The notes under the pieces: generated by a model | Seen by the model: only the letters and a program-made list of their open reading frames with translations | Databases searched by the model: none | What the model was told of the DNA's origin: nothing | Program-made: the position numbers and the translations under genes | Assembly: GCA_964344185.1 (NCBI GenBank) | Contig: CAYFMN010000004.1 | Location: 109,188-173,187 of the forward strand | From: JAJDAT01 sp964344185 | GTDB lineage: Bacteria > Nitrospinota > Nitrospinia > Nitrospinales > JAJDAT01 | Direction: 5' to 3' | Length of the DNA stretch: 64,000 nucleotides | Shown here: positions 26,705 through 33,642 of the stretch, one piece after another | How the letters are laid out: each line of letters opens with the position of its first letter | Numbering within the stretch: position 1 is the stretch's first letter

Positions 26705-27167
26705 AACAAGCCAGCGCGGTGGCGCCAGGCAACTGGTCAATCATCTCCTCAACACACGAAATAACGAGCATATTGACGTTTACGAAATCAAAGGCTTCTT
26801 TTCCGATAATCTCCATGATGCTCTTCAGGAAGCTGAAAAACTAAGAGAGCGTGGCGTAAACTTTCAGATTGTGACCCTGGACGTTGATACGACAACGCCG
26901 TTTGGTGAATTGCTTTATACGGTGATGGCGGCCTTCGCGCAGTTCGAGCGCAGGAACCTGATAACACGCACCAAGGAAGGGATGGAAGCGGCAAGGCGTA
27001 GAGGAAAACGTCTCGGTAGACCACCTCTTTTTGACGATCAGGATTTGCGGAAAGCCCATGCCAAAATTGTAAGCGGCGAGACAACCGTCAATGCTTTAGT
27101 ACTGGAACTCGGCTGTTGCCGTGACACTCTACCAAAAGCCTTCAAACGTATTGGGCTAAATGCTTGA
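26694..27167 (+). pseudogene. Relaxase N-terminus fused to serine-recombinase C-terminus (deletion remnant)
   Basis: 157 residues from ATG 26694. The first ~50 residues (MILKTSQRGGARQLVNHLL, NEHIDVYEIKGF) are the start of a MobA/VirD2-like relaxase. Then, near residue 50, the sequence turns into the second half of a resolvase/invertase: LRERGVNFQIVTLDVDTTTPFGELL, AFAQFERRNLITRTKEGM, GKRLGRPP and a Hin-like helix-turn-helix. The resolvase catalytic Ser region and the relaxase catalytic Tyr/His motifs are both absent or incomplete, so neither activity is expected. Best explained by an internal deletion joining two mobility genes in frame. Confidence 0.75.
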
Positions 27168-27192
27168 TAGGTTGTGCCATATATGGTACAAT
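27164..27192 (+). promoter_or_regulatory. Sigma70-type promoter of the HigBA pair
   Basis: TTGATA (27164-27169), a 17-base spacer and TACAAT (27187-27192). The expected start site, 27198-27200, coincides with the ATG at 27198, so a leaderless toxin transcript is predicted. The -35 overlaps the stop codon of the preceding gene. Confidence 0.65.
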
Positions 27193-27197
27193 TCACT

Positions 27198-27548
27198 ATG
27201 ATTCGCCCTAAAAAGAAAATCATTGCCGAATTCTACCGGACTTTGAAAGGCAATGAACCCGTAAAGGAGTGGTTACTGAAATTAGACCGTGAGGACCGGA
27301 AAATTGTCGGCAAAGATATTCAAAAAGTTGAATTTGGCTGGCCGATTGGAATGCCTTATAGCAGATCTTTAAGCCGTGGACTTTTTGAAGTTCGCAGTGA
27401 CATTTCAAGCGGACGTATTGCCCGCGTTATATTTTTTATAAAAGATAAAAAAATGGTCTTACTTCATGGATTTATAAAAAAGACACAAAAAACACCGCAA
27501 ACGGATGTAGACCGCGCCATAAAACGTAAAAAGGAAGTGGAACAATGA
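27198..27548 (+). CDS. higB: HigB/Gp49-like toxin (RelE superfamily)
   Basis: 116 residues from ATG 27198; the frame opens at ATG 27174, but the promoter lies over that start. EFYRTLKGNEPVKEWLLKL, GWPIGMPYSRSLSRGLFEVR and ARVIFFIKDKKMVLLHGFIKKTQKTP are the phage Gp49-like/HigB toxin pattern, including the conserved Lys/Thr end. It is predicted to cut ribosome-bound mRNA. Toxin precedes antitoxin, as in HigBA systems, with an ATGA overlap. Confidence 0.85.
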   Translation: MIRPKKKIIAEFYRTLKGNEPVKEWLLKLDREDRKIVGKDIQKVEFGWPIGMPYSRSLSRGLFEVRSDISSGRIARVIFFIKDKKMVLLHGFIKKTQKTPQTDVDRAIKRKKEVEQ

Positions 27549-27838
27549 GGAAGAAGAAAGAAAACCCGCATATAGGATCATCCTTTGACAGTTTCCTCGA
27601 AGAACAGGGGATGTTGGAAGAGTGTGAATATCAGGCTCTTAAAGAAATTTTGGCCGATCAGGTGCGTAAAGCCATGGAGGAAAACCGGATTTCCAAAACG
27701 GCTATGGCCGAACGTATGAAAACCAGCAGACGGCAGCTTGACCGACTGCTGGACCCCTCCGTCGGCAATATTACACTGGCAACCATGGCGAAAGCCGCCC
27801 GCGCTGTCGGGCGAGAACTTCGCATTGCTCTGATTTAA
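27545..27838 (+). CDS. higA: HigA-like XRE antitoxin
   Basis: 97 residues. A helix-turn-helix (RISKTAMAERMKTSRRQLDRLLD) lies in the middle, and the C-terminal IGNITLATMAKAARAVGREL-like helix matches the XRE/HigA antitoxins paired with Gp49 toxins. It overlaps the toxin stop by four bases, so translation is coupled. It is expected to neutralise HigB and repress the promoter at 27164-27192. Confidence 0.83.
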   Translation: MRKKKENPHIGSSFDSFLEEQGMLEECEYQALKEILADQVRKAMEENRISKTAMAERMKTSRRQLDRLLDPSVGNITLATMAKAARAVGRELRIALI

Positions 27839-27883
27839 TATCCGGTCAAAACTTTTTATCCCTACCGGGCTTTAGCCGTTATT

Positions 27884-28189
27884 TCAGTCCGAAAGAAATT
27901 GCGGTAAATCACGCGATCCGTGAAGGATTCTAACGATACGTATGCGATCTTTCAAAACCCTGTAAAAGACAACATGGCTCTCTTTTACAATACTTCTTAA
28001 ACCTCTTCGGATTTCTTTTCTTTCACGCCCGATTTCAGGATTTTTAACAAGTTGCTCAAAAATATCGTCAAAATCCGAAACATATTGAACTGCCTTGTCT
28101 ATACCAAACTCACGCTCTGTATAATCAAATATTCCATCAAGATCGTTGTCTGACTCGGGAGACAGTTCATAAAAAAAACCTTTAGCCAT
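27884..28189 (-). CDS. parE: ParE-type toxin
   Basis: 101 residues: YELSPESDNDLDGIFDYTEREFG at the start, GRERKEIRRGLRSIVKESHVVFYRV and IRIVRILHGSRDLPQFL at the end, the ParE toxin signature. ParE toxins poison DNA gyrase. It converges with higA, 45 bases away, and overlaps its antitoxin by eight bases. Confidence 0.88.
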   Translation of the reverse strand: MAKGFFYELSPESDNDLDGIFDYTEREFGIDKAVQYVSDFDDIFEQLVKNPEIGRERKEIRRGLRSIVKESHVVFYRVLKDRIRIVRILHGSRDLPQFLSD

Positions 28190-28424
28190 TCCTGGTCTTT
28201 TTAGATTTTAATTTATCCTGAATGATATCCTTAACTTTTCTCGAACTGGCTTTTCCACTCCAACCCTTTGCAACTTCTGCGCGCAACTCTTCTACAATGC
28301 GGTGCCTATAGATTTCATGCAATCTTAAAGCGTCGCGCACAACCTCGCTGGCATTTTGAAAATCGCCGGATTGTAATTGGGACGCTATATATTTTTCCTG
28401 TTTTTTTGTGAAGCTTATATTCAT
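28182..28424 (-). CDS. parD: ParD antitoxin
   Basis: 80 residues. ISFTKKQEKYIASQLQSGDFQNASEVVRDALRL is split here into the beta strand and helices of a ribbon-helix-helix ParD. The basic C-terminal half would bind ParE. It comes first in the pair and overlaps the toxin gene. Different enough from the ParD at 24209-24478 to be a separate lineage. Confidence 0.87.
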   Translation of the reverse strand: MNISFTKKQEKYIASQLQSGDFQNASEVVRDALRLHEIYRHRIVEELRAEVAKGWSGKASSRKVKDIIQDKLKSKKTRNG

Positions 28425-28549
28425 GATTTTCCCTCTTCGAAGTCATGATATATCCAACATACCATCGATATCCATATTTGACAAATATAGACAAACAATA
28501 TGCCGGATTAAAGGAAAAAATCAAAAATTTCTGAAAGTTTAAAAAATAA

Positions 28550-28581
28550 AAAAGGTTGTGAGATTTCTCTCACAACCTTTT
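28550..28581 (-). terminator. Terminator of the tRNA-Leu remnant, module boundary
   Basis: A perfect 14-bp stem, AAAAGGTTGTGAGA with TCTCACAACCTTTT, and a 4-base loop; the T-rich tail lies on the minus strand (28540-28549 complement). It stands just 3' of the tRNA fragment, as the real terminator stands 3' of the intact tRNA. Confidence 0.85.
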
Positions 28582-28591
28582 GTAATTTGAA

Positions 28592-28641
28592 TGCCGAAGG
28601 TCGGAGTCGAACCGACACGGGGTTGCCCCCACTGGATTTTG
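28592..28641 (-). repeat. tRNA-Leu 3' fragment, attachment-site copy
   Basis: Fifty bases identical to 33428-33477 of the intact tRNA-Leu: acceptor 3' strand, T arm, variable arm and the 3' side of the anticodon stem and loop. Similarity stops inside the anticodon loop (GGG instead of GAGT), a usual crossover zone for tRNA-targeting integrases. The encoded CCA is missing here. Confidence 0.9.
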
Positions 28642-28690
28642 GGTTTTTTACTAATCTAATATTGGAAAACTTTTCAATTAACATTATTTA

Positions 28691-29596
28691 TTAAATAATT
28701 TGTGTTTTTGCAAAAAAATCATAAACAAAATCAATACAAAATTTTGCATCCTCTCTATTAAGTTGTGGTAATTGTGTCCAATTTTCCAAAATCCTACCGC
28801 CCACGGTAAACTGTATAGACGGAGTTAAATTTAAAAAATGATAATATTTTCTAATGTCCACTCCAATAATTAAAAGTTTTAAACAGTCGTATATTTCACC
28901 AAATGCCTCATTATATTCATCAAAAACAGGCTCTAATTCATAGCCTAAATTTTCTTTAAGATCACTCGAAACACCTCCCGAAAGTTTACTTTTCATAGTG
29001 GACGAAGACAAAGAATCTTCAAACCTAAATTGATTTTTATTAAGGGTTATACGCTTTGCATAAGCTAATGATATTGCAGAGTTTTTTATTGAATTTAGAT
29101 AATTCTGTTCCTTAAAAGAAAGTTCGGCACTTTCCAAATATTGACGAATTTCCTTATTTTCAATTAAGGCAGATAAATTAATTTCATCAAATTCTTTTTT
29201 GAAAAAAATTGGACTAATTTCCTCAAAAAATATTTCAACCCGAATTGCTAACTCCTTGATGGTTTCCAAATTAGGGATTACACCATTATGCTTAAAGTTT
29301 CCTCTGGTTTGATCTAAAGTATTTAAATGGCGCGCTTGTGGAAACGCCCCCAATCTACTGGCCTTTTTTATTTCGTTTATATGAGTTTTAAACTTTCCAA
29401 TTTTTTCGCTAAGCCCTAATTTATCTTCAATGGCAAGAAAAGCTAGCTCAACTGCATCATGAAATAAGTTTAAGGCAAGTGCTGGTACCATTAAGCTCTC
29501 CTCTTTAAGAAGAAGATTGGCTTTAATAAATATAAGCTTAGCGTAAATAAGTTTTTTGACAGCCAGTTCATTTATTTCATCAGAGATTGAGTTCAT
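28691..29596 (-). CDS. HEPN-like protein, possible RNase/defence cargo
   Basis: 301 residues, helical, no membrane segment. The first ~140 residues resemble a HEPN domain (LALNLFHDAVELAFLAIED, then LDQTRGNFKH); RGNFKH (98-103) fits the catalytic R-x4-6-H motif of HEPN RNases. The second half repeats a similar helical pattern (SIKNSAISLAYAKRITL) and may be a second, inactive copy. HEPN proteins on islands often act in phage defence or toxin-antitoxin pairs. That role is inference from motif plus location. Very AT-rich. It is downstream of the TPR membrane protein gene, same strand, 139 bases apart. Confidence 0.55.
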   Translation of the reverse strand: MNSISDEINELAVKKLIYAKLIFIKANLLLKEESLMVPALALNLFHDAVELAFLAIEDKLGLSEKIGKFKTHINEIKKASRLGAFPQARHLNTLDQTRGNFKHNGVIPNLETIKELAIRVEIFFEEISPIFFKKEFDEINLSALIENKEIRQYLESAELSFKEQNYLNSIKNSAISLAYAKRITLNKNQFRFEDSLSSSTMKSKLSGGVSSDLKENLGYELEPVFDEYNEAFGEIYDCLKLLIIGVDIRKYYHFLNLTPSIQFTVGGRILENWTQLPQLNREDAKFCIDFVYDFFAKTQII

Positions 29597-29735
29597 TTAA
29601 AAAATGAAATATTTAAAATTTCAAAAATTTGAAATATGCCAGGAAAAAATATATTTTTAATAAGTAATGAAACATAAAAAAAGTTCAAGTAATTGCCTGC
29701 TTTTAATTTTATTAAATTTTTTACACCTTATTTTT

Positions 29736-31616
29736 TTAAGATTTTTTTTTCAGTTTTAATTTAATTAATTTATTTTTTTCTAAAGATTTAATGTAGAACC
29801 CTTCTAAAGTTTCATCCTCTTTATTAAAAATTAACAACCCGTTCCCCGCATTAACGGTGCCAATTAAAATAGACGTGCGTTCCTTAGATGAATCTTCGTT
29901 ACCCCAAGAAATTATAATTGCTAAACCTTCAATTGTTAACTTTAAAGACTTGGGTTTATTACCAGCCCCAAAAAGCTTTTCATATTGGCTAATCCAATGA
30001 ATTTCCCCCGAAACTGAATTCAGAATTTTTAGTTTTATTGAATCTCCTTCATATTCACCCACAAGCGAATCAATATCGATATTTTTCTGCAAAAACCCCT
30101 TAGAGGTTTTTTCAATCAATTTTGAATACTCTTGACCTTTACTGATAAAAGCTTCTTTATTTTTAGTTTCATTTTTCTTTTTTTGCCTTAAATCAACTGC
30201 CGCTTGATCAATCCTTTCTTCGTAATTATCAACCTCCCGAGCTTTAATAATTAGATCTTCCGCATCTTTATAGAACCCCTTTTGCATATATAAATAAGCT
30301 AAATTTGCCGCAGAATAAGTTTCTTTAGATTCCTTCCAAGACCTTTCATAAAATTCAACAGCGGTAAAAAATAAATTCAAAGCATTAGAAGAAGCTCCTG
30401 CATTATTCAATGCATTTTTATAATTACTATCTAACGAAATTAGACGGTTATAATGAAACAACGCTAAGGAATTATTGTCTAATTGACTATATTTGTAAGC
30501 CAAATTAAAAAGAATGTCCGTTGCTGTTGGATCATTTTTTCTAGCTGCTTCTAAAAAAGCCATTCCCTGCCAACATTGGTCCCCACTTTTTTCAAAATAA
30601 CGGTTAGCTAAAGCCCTTAGCAATACAGCTTTACTTTTTGTTTCATCAATTTTGCCTAACTCCCTTATTAAAAATCGAATTGACTCATTTAATGATTCTT
30701 TTTTTCGGATAAGATAACTTTTAGCGGAAATATATATTACCTGAATTGATATCGTGAAAACTTTTACTAATATATCGTCAATTTTTTCAATACTTGTTCG
30801 TATGTCTTCTTCGTCTACCGAACTAAGCGCATAGCTATACCAAGTATGGACCCTATCGTTTTCAAGGTTCTTTTGAGCTAACATGCAAAGCTTATCCATT
30901 CCCTCTGAATGCCCCTTATCAACCCCATATACAAGAGCTCTCCATGCCAATTCTTCGGGTATAAAATCATTTTTTTCTAGTAAATAAAAACCTTCTAAAA
31001 ATTCTCCTTTATCAAAATGATTATTTGCTTTCGTATTAATTTCTTGGATTGTGTGGTCATTTTGATCTAAATGTGCTTGCACAAGTAAGTTTTCTGATGG
31101 CTTTTCTTGTTCTACTTCTTCAAAAAATTCAGGTTTTTCTGGGGGAATTAAGAATAAGGATTTTGAATCATTATCTTTATCGTTAGGAGAAATTTGCTGA
31201 TCTGAGTTTTGCTCCAATAATGGTACTTTTCTTGACCAAATTCCAAGAAATCTCCTTTCTTCACCAGGTTGAAGCTGATCATTACCAACTCCATAAATCG
31301 GTTTATATCCTAAAAAATAGATCACCACTGCACAAATAAAAAGGATGAGAATAATTTGATAAAAATATTTATCTAAAAATCCCGGAATGGAATTTACTAT
31401 CTTGTCTTTTTCTAACTTGGAAGCAATTTGTTTTGTTGGCTTAATTTGCTTTTCTTGAGTAGTAACGTTTTTATTTTCTCCTGTACTTTTTGAGGGAAAA
31501 AAATAAAAAGAAGTTACACAGAAAAAAAAAGTGAGGGCTAATGAAAAAGTGAAAGGCGAATTCTTAGAAAATTTAGACATCTTTAAATATTCAGATTGCT
31601 TAAAACAACACGACAT
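29736..31616 (-). CDS. Membrane TPR protein, unrecognised
   Basis: 626 residues, or 614 from the internal Met at codon 13. Two hydrophobic segments (about 24-42 and 85-105) precede an acidic linker and a long run of TPR-like helices (about 185-480): FDKGEFLEGFYLLEK, DILFNLAYKYSQLDNNSLALFHYNRLI, YSAANLAYLYMQKGFYKDAEDLI. The C-terminal ~130 residues (about 505-626) look like a beta-rich domain (SVSGEIHWISQYEKL, SILIGTVNAGNGLLIF). Very AT-rich like its neighbour, and together they fill module two of the island. It could sense or scaffold at the membrane; no family match is claimed. Confidence 0.55.
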   Translation of the reverse strand: MSCCFKQSEYLKMSKFSKNSPFTFSLALTFFFCVTSFYFFPSKSTGENKNVTTQEKQIKPTKQIASKLEKDKIVNSIPGFLDKYFYQIILILFICAVVIYFLGYKPIYGVGNDQLQPGEERRFLGIWSRKVPLLEQNSDQQISPNDKDNDSKSLFLIPPEKPEFFEEVEQEKPSENLLVQAHLDQNDHTIQEINTKANNHFDKGEFLEGFYLLEKNDFIPEELAWRALVYGVDKGHSEGMDKLCMLAQKNLENDRVHTWYSYALSSVDEEDIRTSIEKIDDILVKVFTISIQVIYISAKSYLIRKKESLNESIRFLIRELGKIDETKSKAVLLRALANRYFEKSGDQCWQGMAFLEAARKNDPTATDILFNLAYKYSQLDNNSLALFHYNRLISLDSNYKNALNNAGASSNALNLFFTAVEFYERSWKESKETYSAANLAYLYMQKGFYKDAEDLIIKAREVDNYEERIDQAAVDLRQKKKNETKNKEAFISKGQEYSKLIEKTSKGFLQKNIDIDSLVGEYEGDSIKLKILNSVSGEIHWISQYEKLFGAGNKPKSLKLTIEGLAIIISWGNEDSSKERTSILIGTVNAGNGLLIFNKEDETLEGFYIKSLEKNKLIKLKLKKKS

Positions 31617-31709
31617 TATTTTTGGCTTACCATAATTTATGCTTGATTACTCCATTTTGCAAGAAAAAATTGATCAAATCGGTTAATCAACCTCTTTACG
31701 GGAAATAAA

Positions 31710-31739
31710 AAAGGGTTACGAGAAATCTCGTAACCCTTT
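31710..31739 (-). terminator. Terminator of the second tRNA-Leu remnant
   Basis: AAAGGGTTACGAGA and TCTCGTAACCCTTT form a near-perfect hairpin with the T-tract on the minus strand. The stem sequence differs from those at 28550 and 33384, so each module brought its own terminator. Confidence 0.82.
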
Positions 31740-31745
31740 ATTTTA

Positions 31746-31799
31746 TTGGTGCCGAAGGTCGGAGTCGAATCGACACGGGGTAGCCCCCACTGGATTTTG
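31746..31799 (-). repeat. tRNA-Leu 3' fragment with CCA, second attachment-site copy
   Basis: Matches the 3' part of the tRNA-Leu at 33424-33477 over about 54 bases with two substitutions, including the encoded CCA; identity again ends in the anticodon loop. The rest of the stretch to 32020 (about 220 bases) shows no gene; a GCCGC-AAGCGGAC-like short dyad lies near 31865-31880. Confidence 0.88.
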
Positions 31800-32026
31800 C
31801 GGATATGCGCTTAATTGCCCGGCTAAATTACCTTTATTTTAGGATTACATTCTGATAAACGACCCCGCCGCAAGCGGACGGACTATCCTAGATAAATCTT
31901 TATTTTTACGTGACAAGCCACCGGGAATTGTGGGATTAAACAATAATAGAATTTTCGACTTTTCCCTTAATTTTCTGTACGTTAGCTAATTTAACCCTCC
32001 AATCCTTCCCAATGTTATCACTTAAG

Positions 32027-32200
32027 ATATAGTTTCGATGAAACCTTATCAAAATTATGATATTCTGATAAGGTTTTTGGCTATTTACCAGATCTTGTGG
32101 TTCTTAGAAAAGAAAACCCAGTATATGGAAAGCAAACTATATCAGGATTGATAACTATTCCACTAAACATGATCAAAATATTAACTTTCTGATATAGTTT
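32027..32200 (+). promoter_or_regulatory. Array of operator-like inverted repeats before fic
   Basis: Two perfect 11-bp inverted pairs share a half-site consensus AAAC(C/T)(T/A)TATCA: AAACCTTATCA (32041-32051) with TGATAAGGTTT (32066-32076), and AAACTATATCA (32134-32144) with TGATATAGTTT (32190-32200). A further half-site GATATAGTTT lies at 32027-32036. The last one sits directly before the AGGTG ribosome binding site (32201-32205). The layout suggests a repressor-binding array with looping; the regulator is unknown. Confidence 0.6.
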
Positions 32201-32212
32201 AGGTGATTTACA

Positions 32213-33301
32213 ATGAATCCAAAACACAATAGACCTGCTTTTTTATGTGAAAATGACTTGAATATAAATTATAACAAAATTAATAAAGAAATAGGGCAAG
32301 CAAACTACGCTTTGGGATTATTAGAAGGATCTCAAAAAAAGCTCCAAAACCCCTCTCTTCTTATTTCTCCACTTTCTGCAAAAGAGGCAACAGTAAGCTC
32401 AAAGATTGAAGGAACCATAAGTACTGTTTCAGACGTGTTTCTTTATGAAGCGGGTGGTAAAGCCAAAGATCTGGATACCAAGCAAGTTATAAATTATCGA
32501 AAAACAATGAATTTTGCCTTAGATGAGTTTCAGAGAGGAAGAAAAATTTCAACCAACTTTTTAGAATCTATGCAAGCAATCTTGCTTGATGGCATAAAGC
32601 CAAAAGCGAATCTTGGAAAATATCGAGAAGATACGGTTTATATTGGTAAAAAAGGAGATTCTATAGAGAAAGCCGCCTACATTCCTCCAGAATTTTACCT
32701 CGTCAAAGATTATATGGAAGATTTGATTAATTACCTTTCTAAAAACGAAGAAGATCCCTTAATCAAAGCAGGACTTTTTCATTACCAATTTGAAGCGGTC
32801 CATCCATTCAATGATGGAAATGGTCGTATTGGAAGGTTAATGATTCCTTTGATCCTTTTTAACGAAAAAAAGCTTTCATCTCCAATTTTATATTGCAGTG
32901 GCTATTTTGAAAAAAATCGCGATGAATATATTGGAGCATTGCGAAAAGTCGACCAAACAAAAAATTATGAACACTGGTTAGATTTTTTCTTGAGGGGTGT
33001 ATCGGAGCAACTACAGGAAACTCAGGAAATTATTGATAAAATATATAACCTTTACGATGAAATAAAAATACGTTTTAAAATCACAAAATCCCCTTATCTA
33101 TTTCCTTTCGTCGATTTTATTTTTGAGGCCCCTTATTTTACAATTCCACTAGTCCAACAAAGACTAAAAGGAGTTTCCATTCTGACGGCACGAAGGTTGG
33201 TTAAATTATTTCAGAAAGTAGGTATAATTCAAAAATTAGATTTCCGTGTAGGTCATTCAATTCTTTATAAATTTTCAAAACTCTTGGATATTTTAGGATA
33301 G
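32213..33301 (+). CDS. Fic family protein (AMP transferase-type)
   Basis: 362 residues. The Fic core motif HPFNDGNGRIGR is at 197-208. An inhibitory-helix motif S-x-x-x-E-G (S62 to G67, SSKIEG) precedes it, making this a class II (intramolecularly inhibited) Fic. The C-terminal ~80 residues look like a winged helix (VQQRLKGVSILTARRLVKLFQKVGII) that could bind the inverted repeats upstream, i.e. autoregulation. Fic enzymes AMPylate Tyr/Thr/Ser of target proteins; the target is unknown. It is alone in module three of the island, with a good AGGTG ribosome binding site. Confidence 0.9.
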   Translation: MNPKHNRPAFLCENDLNINYNKINKEIGQANYALGLLEGSQKKLQNPSLLISPLSAKEATVSSKIEGTISTVSDVFLYEAGGKAKDLDTKQVINYRKTMNFALDEFQRGRKISTNFLESMQAILLDGIKPKANLGKYREDTVYIGKKGDSIEKAAYIPPEFYLVKDYMEDLINYLSKNEEDPLIKAGLFHYQFEAVHPFNDGNGRIGRLMIPLILFNEKKLSSPILYCSGYFEKNRDEYIGALRKVDQTKNYEHWLDFFLRGVSEQLQETQEIIDKIYNLYDEIKIRFKITKSPYLFPFVDFIFEAPYFTIPLVQQRLKGVSILTARRLVKLFQKVGIIQKLDFRVGHSILYKFSKLLDILG

Positions 33302-33383
33302 AAGTAAGAATTTATATCCAATTGGTTAGCGCTTCAGAACCAGGGTAAAAATATAAATATCACCTTGAAAGAGAGATAAAAAA

Positions 33384-33415
33384 AATGGGCTATGGAAATT
33401 GATCCATAACCCATT
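33384..33415 (-). terminator. Rho-independent terminator of tRNA-Leu
   Basis: AATGGGCTATGGA pairs with TCCATAACCCATT (one wobble) around a 6-base loop, with a T-run on the minus strand (complement of 33377-33383). It lies nine bases from the tRNA 3' end and may also serve fic from the other side. Confidence 0.85.
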
Positions 33416-33424
33416 GATTTTGCT

Positions 33425-33511
33425 TGGTGCCGAAGGTCGGAGTCGAACCGACACGGGGTTGCCCCCACTGGATTTTGAGTCCAGCGCGTCTACCAATTTC
33501 ACCACTTCGGC
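33425..33511 (-). tRNA. tRNA-Leu (anticodon CAA)
   Basis: Complete cloverleaf on the minus strand: 5' GCCGAAG at 33511-33505 pairs with CTTCGGC, the D arm holds GGTAGACGC, the anticodon loop reads CTCAAAA (CAA), a long class II variable arm GGGGGCAACCCC follows, and the T arm has GGTTCGACTCC. The CCA end is encoded (33425-33427). Its 3' half is the attachment sequence duplicated at 31746 and 28592. Confidence 0.97.
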
Positions 33512-33642
33512 TTTAATCCACTAACAAATTCTGGCTCTAAGAATTTGCCAAAAACTTAATTTTTATAATCTAGCGCGACGCTGATCTGAAAATTGGACCC
33601 ATACATTAACAGAACCCATCTTTAGAATCAATCTTAGTTCTA

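Larger units (their letters stand above)
26042..33511 (-). mobile_element. Composite tRNA-Leu-associated genomic island
   Basis: Bounded by the intact tRNA-Leu(CAA) at 33425-33511 and, on its 3' side, by repeated tRNA 3' ends at 31746-31799 and 28592-28641, each followed by a terminator, with a related terminator at 26051-26082 as the probable outer edge. Cargo: mobC, relaxase-resolvase remnant, HigBA, ParDE, a HEPN-like gene, a TPR membrane protein and Fic. Base composition is mosaic: 32 of 60 bases are G or C in the sample 26881-26940, but only 17 of 60 in 29041-29100. No intact integrase is present, so the units are probably immobilised or moved in trans. Confidence 0.8.

Noticed and set aside
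28592..28680. A second functional tRNA gene
   Set aside because: Only the 3' half is present; the sequence departs from tRNA-Leu within the anticodon loop and no 5' acceptor strand or D arm follows.
31746..31880. A third functional tRNA gene
   Set aside because: Same reason: the D arm and 5' acceptor strand cannot be found within 100 bases.
31860..31885. Small dyad near the second tRNA fragment as a recombination site
   Set aside because: The dyad is short, GC-rich by chance length and not repeated at the other boundaries.
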